Shown here in pieces: positions 1 through 6,550 of a stretch of 9,632 bases of DNA. Under the pieces are notes generated by a model. It was not told where the DNA came from, searched no databases, and saw only the letters and a list, made by a program, of their open reading frames with translations. The stretch comes from Alphaproteobacteria bacterium UBA828. GTDB taxonomy: Bacteria > Pseudomonadota > Alphaproteobacteria > UBA828. The stretch's first letter is position 1; each line of letters starts with the position of its first letter. Location of the stretch: assembly GCA_002296185.1 (NCBI GenBank), contig DBHM01000010.1, forward strand, positions 34,481 through 44,112. Reading direction: 5' to 3'. The translations under genes and the position numbers were made by a program.

Positions 1-8
1 TAATTGAA

Positions 9-359
9 CTACTTTATAGGTGAAAGATTACTGAAATATAGAGCTAAAGAGGCAATTTGTTCATCATTTAGCTTGCCAGCAACTAGTTGCATAACTTTAC
101 TATCCAAATCTTTATTTTTATATGCATTAAGCATTAGGATTAATGAGTTAAAATCTTTACCTACTATCGAAGGGATACCTGTGACGGATTTACTTTGATG
201 ACATGTGAGACACTCACCTGCAAGATATGCTCCGTATTCCTCATCCGCAATATTAATAAGGCTTTCTGAATAAACTACTTTTGAACAAAAAATAATTGTA
301 CATAAAAAAATTATTAAAGTATTAAAACGCAAATTAGCTATTAATAAATAAATGTCCAT
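9..359 (-). CDS. FccA-like monoheme cytochrome c, periplasmic
   Basis: A 116-residue class I c-type cytochrome. Residues 1-32 look like a Sec signal peptide: Arg11, then a hydrophobic stretch LIIFLCTIIF. The single haem site is CLTCH at residues 50-54, and Met90 in the DSKVMQLVAGKL segment is the likely sixth iron ligand. The pattern GIPSIVGKD...LxAYKN...VMxxxAGKLxDEQIASLALYFS is that of the small cytochromes which serve as the cytochrome subunit of flavocytochrome c sulfide dehydrogenase (FccA) and of related c553-type proteins. It lacks the SoxX NPxTxMP-like region. The mature protein has about 85 residues, one haem domain, against two in the FccA of purple sulfur bacteria. It is divergent from soxY, and fccB lies beyond soxYZ, so a role as electron acceptor for FccB is inferred from context. 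Haem attachment is seen; the exact partner is not. The start is the first ATG before the signal peptide; no strong ribosome binding site is visible. The gene is complete, its stop lying 9 bases from the window edge. Confidence 0.85.
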   Translation of the reverse strand: MDIYLLIANLRFNTLIIFLCTIIFCSKVVYSESLINIADEEYGAYLAGECLTCHQSKSVTGIPSIVGKDFNSLILMLNAYKNKDLDSKVMQLVAGKLNDEQIASLALYFSNLSPIK

Positions 360-457
360 AATTACAAATACTCTTAATTAAGGATCACATAATCTGTAGT
401 TTATATGATAGTATAAGTTTATCTATAAATAATATTTTTATAAAAAGATAATCACAA
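360..457. promoter_or_regulatory. Divergent control region between the cytochrome gene and soxY
   Basis: This 98-bp gap separates two divergently transcribed sulfur-oxidation genes and must hold both promoters. An imperfect palindrome lies at 407-426: GATA at 407-410 is mirrored by TATC at 420-423, with partial symmetry between. It is a candidate operator for a repressor such as an ArsR-type SoxR, but I do not recognise a known SoxR site. Several TATAAT-like strings exist, which in such AT-rich DNA is weak evidence. Confidence 0.3.
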
Positions 458-919
458 ATGAAAGCGTCTATGAGCATTATAAATAGAAGACAGGCTGTTT
501 TTTGTATTTTGTCAACCAGCCTAGCTTTTCACATACCTAAAGTAACTAAGGCAAGTCAAGAAAAAGTATTTTCATATATTGAAGATATCACTTCAGGACA
601 AAAACCTATTGATAAAAAAATATCATTAAAACTGCCAAAGGTTGCCGAAGACGGAAATCAAGTTAAAATCTCTTTTGAAGTAGAGAGTCCAATGCTAGAC
701 GATAATTTTGTAGAATCTGTTTATATTTTCGCTGATGGCCAGCGCACGCCAAAGGTAGCAAGATTTATTTTTACTCCTTCTATGGGAATTTGCTCAATCA
801 CAACTAAAATGCGCCTTTCCAGATCTCAAAATGTATATCTTTTGGCAGTATTTAATGATGGACGACATGCAATTTCCAGTTCACTAGTTGAAGTAACAAA
901 TGGTGGTTGCGAGGGTTAG
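458..919 (+). CDS. soxY: SoxY, sulfur-carrier subunit of the Sox complex
   Basis: SoxY is the periplasmic protein that, bound to SoxZ, carries the sulfur substrate on a C-terminal cysteine while the other Sox enzymes oxidise it. The 153-residue product has a twin-arginine leader (NRRQAVF from residue 9, Arg10-Arg11) followed by a short hydrophobic stretch. The family core is clear: LKLPKVAEDGNQVKISFEVESPM at about 58-80, the FADGQRTPKVARFIFTPSMG region at 91-110, and RLSRSQNVYLLAVFNDG near 119-135. The protein ends TNGGCEG, with Cys151 as the swinging-arm cysteine. The usual ending is GGCGG, so residue 152 is Glu in place of Gly (codon GAG). Length is normal for the family. ATG at 458 was kept; ATG at 470 would give a shorter leader starting MSIINRRQ and is equally possible. 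soxZ follows 15 bp downstream, so the pair is an operon. Confidence 0.95.
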   Translation: MKASMSIINRRQAVFCILSTSLAFHIPKVTKASQEKVFSYIEDITSGQKPIDKKISLKLPKVAEDGNQVKISFEVESPMLDDNFVESVYIFADGQRTPKVARFIFTPSMGICSITTKMRLSRSQNVYLLAVFNDGRHAISSSLVEVTNGGCEG

Positions 920-934
920 TAAGGGGATAAAAAT

Positions 935-1261
935 ATGACAGATATAAAAGCTAGAGGAAAAGTGCCCAAAACAGCAACTGTCGGTGAAATAATAGAAATT
1001 AAAACTCTATTAAAACATCCCATGCATACTGGTCGTGTTAAAGATGCAGAAGGTAAAATAATACCACGTAAAGTTATAACTGATTTTAGAGTATATTTTA
1101 ATGGGAATTTAATATTTAGTATCGAAATTGAACCTTCTTTATCAAGCAACCCCTATATAGTTTTTCCCTTTAAAGCAAAAGTATCAGGTAATTTTGAATT
1201 TTTGTGGTTAGAAGATACAGGTAAAGAATATAAAATGCTAAAGTCAATAACTGTCATTTAA
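935..1261 (+). CDS. soxZ: SoxZ, partner subunit of the Sox sulfur carrier
   Basis: SoxZ (108 residues) forms the SoxYZ heterodimer, which binds thiosulfate or sulfide sulfur in the periplasm. Recognisable family segments are GEIIEIKTLLKHPMHTGRVKD at about residues 17-37, IPRKVITDFRVYFNGNLIF in the middle, and the Ig-like end FPFKAKVSGNFEFLWLEDTGKEY. It has no signal peptide, as expected, because SoxZ is thought to be exported with SoxY through the Tat system. A good ribosome binding site (AAGGGG) lies about seven bases before the ATG. It is the second gene of a soxY-soxZ operon, with a 15-bp gap. Downstream there are 134 bp before the end of the convergent fccB gene, without a convincing terminator. 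Confidence 0.95.
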   Translation: MTDIKARGKVPKTATVGEIIEIKTLLKHPMHTGRVKDAEGKIIPRKVITDFRVYFNGNLIFSIEIEPSLSSNPYIVFPFKAKVSGNFEFLWLEDTGKEYKMLKSITVI

Positions 1262-1395
1262 TATATTAAGAACTTAATACAGCATACTGCAATCAAACTA
1301 CACTCTATTTAAAAATAACTATTTCTTAAAATATATAAACAAGCTTAAAAGAAGCCTTGAAAGGCACAGATAAGTAACATTCGACCTAAGTATTT

Positions 1396-2664
1396 CTACG
1401 AAAACATATCATCTGCTATTCCAGAATACCAACCTAAAGACTCCTCAAATGTAGACTTCCTTACACCTGAGTCTTCATCATTTGTAGAAATAAACTTATC
1501 TACCACCTCTATTTTTTCTTCACCAGCCCTATAATTAGCACCTACTTTTACCCCATCATTTGTTGCAACTAATGACCAACAGGTATTAGAAAAACGAGGC
1601 TCATAAACTTTGCTTCCCGTTAAAGAACCACGAATATGATTAGCAGCCACTTTAGCTTGACTATTTGCCGAGAAGCCTGATTTAGGCATTGATGAAGCAA
1701 CAGAAGAATCACCTAAAACATATATATTTTCATCTGCTTTTGATTGCATTGATGATGGAATAATTGGGCACCAATCTCCATCAGTTAATCCAGCCCTAGA
1801 AGCTATAGATCCAGCCCTCTGAGCAGGAATAACACACGCCGCATCAGCTTTAAAGGTTTCTAAATCAGTTACAATTTCCATTGTCTCCGGATTAACATTT
1901 AGTATTCCACCATGAGTTTCTGAATCAATCCACTCTACCATTCCAGGATAATATTTGTCCCAGCCTGCCGTAAATAGTCCTTGTTTTGAAAATTTTGTTT
2001 TTGTATCAAGGATTATAATATTTGCCGTTGGATTAACATTTTTTAATATATGAGCAACCATTGAAACTCTCTCATATGGTCCAGGTGGACATCTATATGG
2101 ATTTGGCGGAGGAACCATAATAAACGTACCTCCCTTTCTCATATTTAATACTTGATCTCTTAAAACCTGAACTTGGGTTCCTGACTTCCATGCATGTGGC
2201 ATTTTGGTCTGCGCTTCTGCAGAATATCCATTAATGCTGTCATACTTCAGATCTATACCTGGCGATAACACAAGCTTGTCGTAATCAATGGTAGTTCCGG
2301 ATCCTAGTGTTAATTTACGGGCTGATGGGTCAACAGAGCTAGCCCATTCATGCACCACGTTCACTCCGTGGTTAGATGATAATCGTTCATAGCCGTGACC
2401 AATAGATTGATAATCTCTAAAACCGCCTAAATATAGATTAGAGAAGAAACAGGTATAGTATTTTTTAGAAGCCTCTATCAAAGTTACATCAATTTCACCT
2501 TTGGAGTCTTTTGCAATATAACGAGCAGCTGTAGCTCCGCCCGCTCCCCCTCCAACAACAACCACCTTTGGTCTTGATCCACCAACAGCTAAACGTGGAG
2601 TTGCCACTAAAGCTGTAGATGTAGCCATAGCAGCAAGAAATGATCTCCTAGATATTAAAGACAT
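1396..2664 (-). CDS. fccB: FccB, flavin subunit of flavocytochrome c sulfide dehydrogenase
   Basis: FccB oxidises sulfide in the periplasm to sulfane sulfur or polysulfide and hands electrons to a cytochrome c subunit. The 422-residue precursor begins with a Tat leader (SRRSFLAA, Arg6-Arg7), with cleavage expected near residue 29. The FAD-binding motif is VVVVGGGAGGATAA at 34-47. Cys72 in YTCFFSN matches the cysteine that holds FAD covalently in the Allochromatium enzyme. Cys192 (PYRCPPGPYER) and Cys362 (SNTCWSLV) match the redox-active disulfide pair. A second FAD contact is YVLGDS at 315-320, and the C-terminal dimerisation domain ends ESLGWYSGIADDMF. Length fits the family. Paracoccus calls its homologue SoxF. 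It converges on soxYZ and is not adjacent to the cytochrome gene, unlike the usual fccAB order. Translation starts after a run of eight G that must act as ribosome binding site. Confidence 0.95.
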   Translation of the reverse strand: MSLISRRSFLAAMATSTALVATPRLAVGGSRPKVVVVGGGAGGATAARYIAKDSKGEIDVTLIEASKKYYTCFFSNLYLGGFRDYQSIGHGYERLSSNHGVNVVHEWASSVDPSARKLTLGSGTTIDYDKLVLSPGIDLKYDSINGYSAEAQTKMPHAWKSGTQVQVLRDQVLNMRKGGTFIMVPPPNPYRCPPGPYERVSMVAHILKNVNPTANIIILDTKTKFSKQGLFTAGWDKYYPGMVEWIDSETHGGILNVNPETMEIVTDLETFKADAACVIPAQRAGSIASRAGLTDGDWCPIIPSSMQSKADENIYVLGDSSVASSMPKSGFSANSQAKVAANHIRGSLTGSKVYEPRFSNTCWSLVATNDGVKVGANYRAGEEKIEVVDKFISTNDEDSGVRKSTFEESLGWYSGIADDMFS

Positions 2665-2676
2665 GGCCCCCCCCTG
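2665..2676 (-). promoter_or_regulatory. G8 homopolymer as fccB ribosome binding site
   Basis: Read on the minus strand, the bases before the fccB ATG are CAGGGGGGGGCC: eight consecutive G ending two bases before the start. No other purine-rich element lies nearby, so this run must supply the Shine-Dalgarno pairing. In AT-rich DNA such a run is unusual, and its length could vary by replication slippage. Confidence 0.6.
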
Positions 2677-2688
2677 ATTTAAACAAAA

Positions 2689-2694
2689 ATTATA
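2689..2694 (-). promoter_or_regulatory. Possible -10 box of fccB
   Basis: On the minus strand TATAAT lies about 25 bases before the fccB ATG, preceded by TTAG. No convincing -35 hexamer is found at 16-18 bases. It sits in a very AT-rich 171-bp gap (2665-2835) in which chance matches are common, so the call is tentative. Confidence 0.25.
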
Positions 2695-2835
2695 CTAATA
2701 ATATTTATAGAATATATAATTTTATATATAAAACAAGTAAAATATAATTTTTAACAAAATTAATGTGTATATATAGAATAAACTGTTAAATTTTAATAGA
2801 ATAATAGATTAAATGATGCAAAAAAATTAGTTGAT

Positions 2836-3537
2836 TTACCAAGGTATTTCTTTACCACTCCAATCAAAAAAACCACCGTTATGAGAAACTTTGAGAGTTT
2901 TGATAACATTTAAAATATTATTGGATGCCTCTTCTGGGCTTACAGTAGGCCAATTTTTATTAGTAAAAGGCTCTGATAAACTTGTTGAGACCGTGCCAGG
3001 GTGTATAGCAACACATATACCATTAGGGTGAGTTCGAGCTAATTCTAAGGCAGCAGTTTTTACTAGCTGGTTCAAGGCTGCTTTTGATGACCTATAAGCG
3101 TACCAGCCACCAGAATGATTATCACCTATAGAACCAACACGGGCAGATAGTGTTACAAAAACACACTTGCCTGACCTTGGTAAAATAGGGAATAAATGTT
3201 TCATAATAAGGGAAGGACCAATTGCATTAACAATAAATGAATATATGAGATTTTTTGAACTTAAGTTTTTTAAGTTTTTCTCAGGAAGCTGATATTTGCT
3301 ATGTAAAAAGCCTGTAGCATCTATGGCTAACCTTATATCATTTTGCTTTTCAATAGATGAAATAGATTTTTGTATACTTTCTTCTCTTTCTAAATCAAAT
3401 CCTACTCCCCTACTAAAACCTATAACATCATTGAAGTGATTACTCTTTTTTAACTCACTAACTAAAGCTTGACCAATACCTCCAGAAGAACCAAATATAA
3501 TTGCATTACCAGACTCATCAAAAGATTCTAAATTCAA
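2836..3537 (-). CDS. C-factor-like short-chain dehydrogenase/reductase
   Basis: A classical-size SDR oxidoreductase of 233 residues. The nucleotide-binding loop is GSSGGIG at 16-22, a variant of TGxxxGxG. Asn104 lies in VNAIGPS. The catalytic pair is Tyr148 and Lys152 (YRSSK), with Ser136 in SARVGSIGDN as the likely catalytic serine. The segments LSARVGSIGDN, GGWYAYRSSKAALNQ, HPGTVSTSLSEPF and the tail GGFFDWSGKEIPW mark the CsgA/C-factor-like subgroup, whose bacterial members mostly have no known substrate. The start is TTG at 3537, supported by GAAAGGAAGAG just upstream; no Met codon follows before the Rossmann motif. It is 83 bp from a divergent acetyltransferase gene and 171 bp upstream of fccB on the same strand. 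A link to sulfur metabolism is not indicated. Confidence 0.9.
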   Translation of the reverse strand: MNLESFDESGNAIIFGSSGGIGQALVSELKKSNHFNDVIGFSRGVGFDLEREESIQKSISSIEKQNDIRLAIDATGFLHSKYQLPEKNLKNLSSKNLIYSFIVNAIGPSLIMKHLFPILPRSGKCVFVTLSARVGSIGDNHSGGWYAYRSSKAALNQLVKTAALELARTHPNGICVAIHPGTVSTSLSEPFTNKNWPTVSPEEASNNILNVIKTLKVSHNGGFFDWSGKEIPW

Positions 3538-3620
3538 GACTCTTCCTTTCTAAAATTTAATTTAGTCGACAACTTAGGATAATCAAAATATGTTTATGAA
3601 AATCTTAATTAATCGATAAA

Positions 3621-4253
3621 ATGATTATGAGTATTAATATTTTACCTTTTGAAAAAACATATATAGAAAGTGTATTTCAGTTTGCAACAGAAATTTTTGT
3701 AGAAGATAGCACTTTACATAAAGCTATAAATATTAATCTTAAAGATTATCAAAACTGTCTCCGTTCATCTTTTATAGATATACTAGATGAAGGTCTCTCT
3801 TTCATTGCTATTGATACTAATTCAAAAAGTCTAATTGGCTGTATTCTTCTAACAAATTTTGAAAAACATATATACCAAACAAAAATATCCAATGGTTTAT
3901 TAGCACCGATTTCAGCAATTAGCTCTGAATTAATCAAGCAGTATAAAAAAGGTAATAATTTAATTCCAAATACAGGTGTTCTTGTTGATATGGCAGCCGT
4001 AGCTCCACAATATAGGGGCGAAGGTATCTATGAAAATATGCGGAATTCAGCAAATAATTTAGCTGGAAAGATGGGTTTTACAGAAATTTTTGGTGAACTT
4101 TCATCCGAAGCATCGCAAAATTTAATACTTACTAAACTAAAACATGTAAAGGTTGCAGAAGTAGAGTTCAATACATTTAAATTCAGAGGATCAAAGCCAT
4201 TTATAAGTATCGTAAATCCTAAAAGCATTATTCTTGCAAAGGGCAAAATTTAA
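3621..4253 (+). CDS. GNAT-family N-acetyltransferase
   Basis: A 210-residue protein with the GNAT fold, predicted to transfer an acyl group from acyl-CoA to an amine; the substrate is unknown. The diagnostic stretch is VLVDMAAVAPQYRGEGIYENMRNSA: strand beta-4 at about 119-128, then the acetyl-CoA pyrophosphate loop QYRGEGI (130-136, fitting Q/RxxGxG/A) and the following helix. FIAIDTNSKSLIGCILLTNF near 61-80 fits the preceding strands. The C-terminal part (KFRGSKPFISIVNPKSIILAKG) provides the last strands and is not informative. Start: ATG at 3621 with a second in-frame ATG at 3627; neither has a clear ribosome binding site. It is divergent from the SDR gene (83 bp) and convergent with the MFS gene (26 bp between stop codons, no obvious terminator). 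Confidence 0.85.
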   Translation: MIMSINILPFEKTYIESVFQFATEIFVEDSTLHKAININLKDYQNCLRSSFIDILDEGLSFIAIDTNSKSLIGCILLTNFEKHIYQTKISNGLLAPISAISSELIKQYKKGNNLIPNTGVLVDMAAVAPQYRGEGIYENMRNSANNLAGKMGFTEIFGELSSEASQNLILTKLKHVKVAEVEFNTFKFRGSKPFISIVNPKSIILAKGKI

Positions 4254-4279
4254 TAAAAATTTATAATTTATACAATTTA

Positions 4280-5503
4280 TTACTTAAATCCCTTACGCAT
4301 AAATACTAAGAACATAACAATTATAGATATAAAACTCCAACCGATTCCACCTAAAGCAATCTCATTCATACTAATACCTGAGTCAATTAACCATCCAAAT
4401 ACTGCTGGAGATATAGATGATGCGGCAATAATTAATGCTGTCACGAGAGACCTTATCGCACCAAGATTTTTCTCTCCATATATTTCAGGCCAAAGAGCAG
4501 ATCCTGATGTAAAAACCATCCCAATGCAAAAACCTGAAGCAGCCATTAATATTAATGCTGATACTTCATTTGAAAAAAAAGCTATCATAGACATAGCTAA
4601 GGCCAGCGGAAAAGGAATTATCATAAGAGTTTTTGCAGCACTAATTCTATCAATTAGAATTCCAGAACCGATCATTGTAACTACAGATGTTAAAGCAAAT
4701 ACAGTAAAGCTAGTCGCCAACCATGGCATAGACCAACCCTTATAATCAGCCAAATGAACTTGATGAAAAAAAACTCCAGTTAGCAAAAATGCAGGCGCTA
4801 AAATAGCAGTCATAATAGCATAAAAACGCGGATCATGAGCTAATTCAATTACAGTCCAATCATGTTTTTTCTTATCATTAATAGTCTCTACTGATGCAAT
4901 ATGATTTTGATGACGTTCAACATGCCCCCCAAGCAACCAAAGGACAAAAGGTAACAAGAATATTAAACCTATAACCCCAAAAGCGATCCAAGTTTCACGC
5001 CAACCAATGAAAACTATAAGCATAACTACTATAGATGGGAAAACAGCCTCACCTAACGGATGACCAAGTGTTGAAATAGAGAGAGCTTTGCCACGATCTT
5101 TATTAAAATAACGCCCTATAGCAGTTGTATAAGTATGGGTCATTAACCCTTGACCTGAAAATCGTAACATAAAGAGTGCAAACGCTAAAATTATAATATT
5201 TGGTGAAAATGCAATTAGAAAAGAGGCTAATATTAACATTACACAAGTCAAGATAGTAAAGATACGCAAATCAATTTTATCAATCAGTCTACCAAACCAT
5301 ATTAAAATTACAGCACTAATTGCGGTAGATATCGTATATATAGTACCGAAACTTCCATGCGTCAGATCAAACTCCCCTCGAATATTTGCACTAAATAAAC
5401 CGATGAAGTATGTTTGCCCAAAGCTACTAAAGAAGGCTAACGTAATCCCGTATCCTAAAAATTTTTTATTTTGTCTAATGAATGAAAGATATTTTGACTT
5501 CAT
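4280..5503 (-). CDS. MFS transporter, 12-helix, substrate unknown
   Basis: A 407-residue inner-membrane protein of the major facilitator superfamily with about 12 hydrophobic helices in two groups of six, parted by a charged cytoplasmic loop at about 193-225. The MFS loop 2-3 motif appears as GRLIDKIDLR (71-80) and is repeated in the second half as GSGILIDRISAAK (279-291). Other notable segments are FSSFGQTYFIGLFS in helix 1, RYFNKDRGKALSISTLGHPLGEAVFP (131-156) and WPEIYGEKNLGAIRSL (338-353); these recall the monocarboxylate/CynX-like side of the superfamily, but I cannot assign a substrate. The start is ATG at 5503 with only a weak TAGG upstream. It is divergent from the DUF1028 gene across 237 bp that contain two inverted repeats, so both genes may answer to one regulator. 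Confidence 0.9.
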   Translation of the reverse strand: MKSKYLSFIRQNKKFLGYGITLAFFSSFGQTYFIGLFSANIRGEFDLTHGSFGTIYTISTAISAVILIWFGRLIDKIDLRIFTILTCVMLILASFLIAFSPNIIILAFALFMLRFSGQGLMTHTYTTAIGRYFNKDRGKALSISTLGHPLGEAVFPSIVVMLIVFIGWRETWIAFGVIGLIFLLPFVLWLLGGHVERHQNHIASVETINDKKKHDWTVIELAHDPRFYAIMTAILAPAFLLTGVFFHQVHLADYKGWSMPWLATSFTVFALTSVVTMIGSGILIDRISAAKTLMIIPFPLALAMSMIAFFSNEVSALILMAASGFCIGMVFTSGSALWPEIYGEKNLGAIRSLVTALIIAASSISPAVFGWLIDSGISMNEIALGGIGWSFISIIVMFLVFMRKGFK

Positions 5504-5552
5504 ATTAAGGCCTAAGAAAATCCTTATATTATTAACACCTTAATGTCGTTAG

Positions 5553-5571
5553 TATAGAATAAGTTTCTATA
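5553..5571. promoter_or_regulatory. Perfect inverted repeat, possible operator (MFS/DUF1028 gap)
   Basis: TATAGAA-TAAGT-TTCTATA: two perfect 7-bp arms with a 5-base spacer, centred about 58 bp upstream of the MFS start codon. The size and symmetry fit a dimeric repressor site. The spacer is too short and the stem too AT-rich for a terminator, and no gene ends here. The regulator is unknown. Confidence 0.35.
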
Positions 5572-5582
5572 TAAGTAGATAA

Positions 5583-5604
5583 GTCAACATGCTATATTGC
5601 TGAC
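5583..5604. promoter_or_regulatory. Imperfect palindrome GTCAnCA-N8-TGnTGAC, possible operator
   Basis: The outer seven positions on each side pair except one (GTCAACA against TGCTGAC), with eight unpaired bases in the middle. It stands 11 bp from the perfect repeat at 5553-5571, in the same divergent gap. The remainder of the 5504-5740 gap is A/T-rich and shows nothing else I can defend. Confidence 0.25.
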
Positions 5605-5740
5605 TATCCTCTGATATATATTTTATAACTTATTATTTATAAGAGCTTAAATATATTTAAACGTTAATATAAATATATATATTAATTTTATTTATATCGA
5701 TTAAATTCTCATTGGATTAATTTAAAAGGGAGCTAACTCT

Positions 5741-6475
5741 ATGACCTATACAGTTATTGCAAGTAATCCTAAAACAAATGAAATTGGAATAGCATCAACT
5801 ACTATTACTATAAATTTTGGACGCACATTCCCAGTCACACGACATCTTGCTCCTGAATTATCTTCAAAGGGAATAATTGTAGCTCCTATGGCAACCGTAC
5901 ACCCCCAAAACGGATATAGATTATGTGATCTTCGTGACTCGGGGGTATCATGGGATGATATGGAAAATCAATTGAGTAAACATGATGAGCATTGGAGCTG
6001 GCGACAAATTGGAGCAGTAACAGCTACTGGGGAAACGTGGGTAAGAACTGGATCAAATGCTTGGGACCATGCAAGCCATATTGTTGCAGAGGGCTCAATA
6101 GCTATGGGGAATTATATGGATGGTCCCGAACCAGTCAAAGCTATGGCTAACGCCCTTGAAGAAGCGCGTAATGAGCCAATGGACGAGAGATTGCTAAAAG
6201 CTCTAGAAGCTGGAAAAGAAGCAGGAGGACAAGGTACTCCTGAAATTGGTCCTGTTCCAGAGGCGTGGGCAATGATTCAAACTTTTAATGGAAAACAACC
6301 CTGGCCAGCCGTGGATGTCAGAGTAGATTTTGATGTTGACCCACTACCCAAACTTAGAAGGTTAGTCACGCAGTTAAAAAATATGGATAAAGTATTACAT
6401 ACAATGTCATTTGATCCATCAAAGACCTTTGATGTCTACGGTGTTGTATTTGATATGTATAATGCTCAAGTATAG
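5741..6475 (+). CDS. DUF1028 protein, putative Ntn-type hydrolase
   Basis: A 244-residue DUF1028 protein, a family placed by fold with the N-terminal-nucleophile hydrolases but without a proven reaction. The start MTYTVIASNPKTNEIGIAS matches the family opening TFSIVA..P.TGE.G.A; after Met removal Thr2 would be the N-terminal nucleophile. Further family segments are LRDSGVSWDDM (64-74), RQIGAVTATGETWVRTGSNAWDHASHIVAEGSIAMGNYM (88-126), RLLKALEAGKEAGGQ (150-164) and VDVRVDFDVDPLPKLRRL (191-208). The stretch that in most members reads like RGxQSAAL is here IGPVPEAWAMI (169-179), an unusual replacement. There is no signal peptide, so it is probably cytoplasmic. A good ribosome binding site (AAAGGGAG) sits before the ATG. 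It is divergent from the MFS gene, which may import its substrate or a related compound (inference), and ends 33 bp before a strong hairpin. Confidence 0.9.
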   Translation: MTYTVIASNPKTNEIGIASTTITINFGRTFPVTRHLAPELSSKGIIVAPMATVHPQNGYRLCDLRDSGVSWDDMENQLSKHDEHWSWRQIGAVTATGETWVRTGSNAWDHASHIVAEGSIAMGNYMDGPEPVKAMANALEEARNEPMDERLLKALEAGKEAGGQGTPEIGPVPEAWAMIQTFNGKQPWPAVDVRVDFDVDPLPKLRRLVTQLKNMDKVLHTMSFDPSKTFDVYGVVFDMYNAQV

Positions 6476-6507
6476 AGGTTTAGAAAAAAACTTATTAATT
6501 AAAAAAG

Positions 6508-6540
6508 TTACGCCTCTCTTCTTAAGTTAGAGAGGCGTAA
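6508..6540. terminator. Bidirectional intrinsic terminator between DUF1028 and cupin genes
   Basis: A perfect 12-bp stem (TTACGCCTCTCT, 6508-6519, with its complement at 6529-6540) and a 9-base loop. Read on the minus strand it is followed by CTTTTTT and begins 11 bases after the cupin stop, an excellent terminator for that gene. Read on the plus strand it is followed by ATTTTAAA, a weaker tract, and ends the DUF1028 transcript. Confidence 0.85.
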
Positions 6541-6550
6541 ATTTTAAAAG

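Noticed and set aside
4..198. Plus-strand open frame of 64 codons opposite the cytochrome gene
   Set aside because: It lies wholly antisense to a cytochrome gene with a clear haem motif and signal peptide, and its own translation resembles no family.
916..1149. Minus-strand open frame inside soxZ
   Set aside because: Antisense shadow of a well-supported soxZ; no ribosome binding site or family resemblance.
1354..1365. Small hairpin GCCT-TGAA-AGGC between soxZ and fccB as a terminator
   Set aside because: The stem is only 4 bp with no T-run on either strand; too weak to call.
3749..4246. Minus-strand open frames opposite the acetyltransferase gene
   Set aside because: They are antisense to a gene with a clear GNAT acyl-CoA loop and carry no recognisable motifs.
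4925..4930. Six-C run in the MFS gene as a frameshift hotspot
   Set aside because: It encodes Gly-Gly in the central loop, the frame is intact over the whole 407 residues, and six bases is short for slippage.
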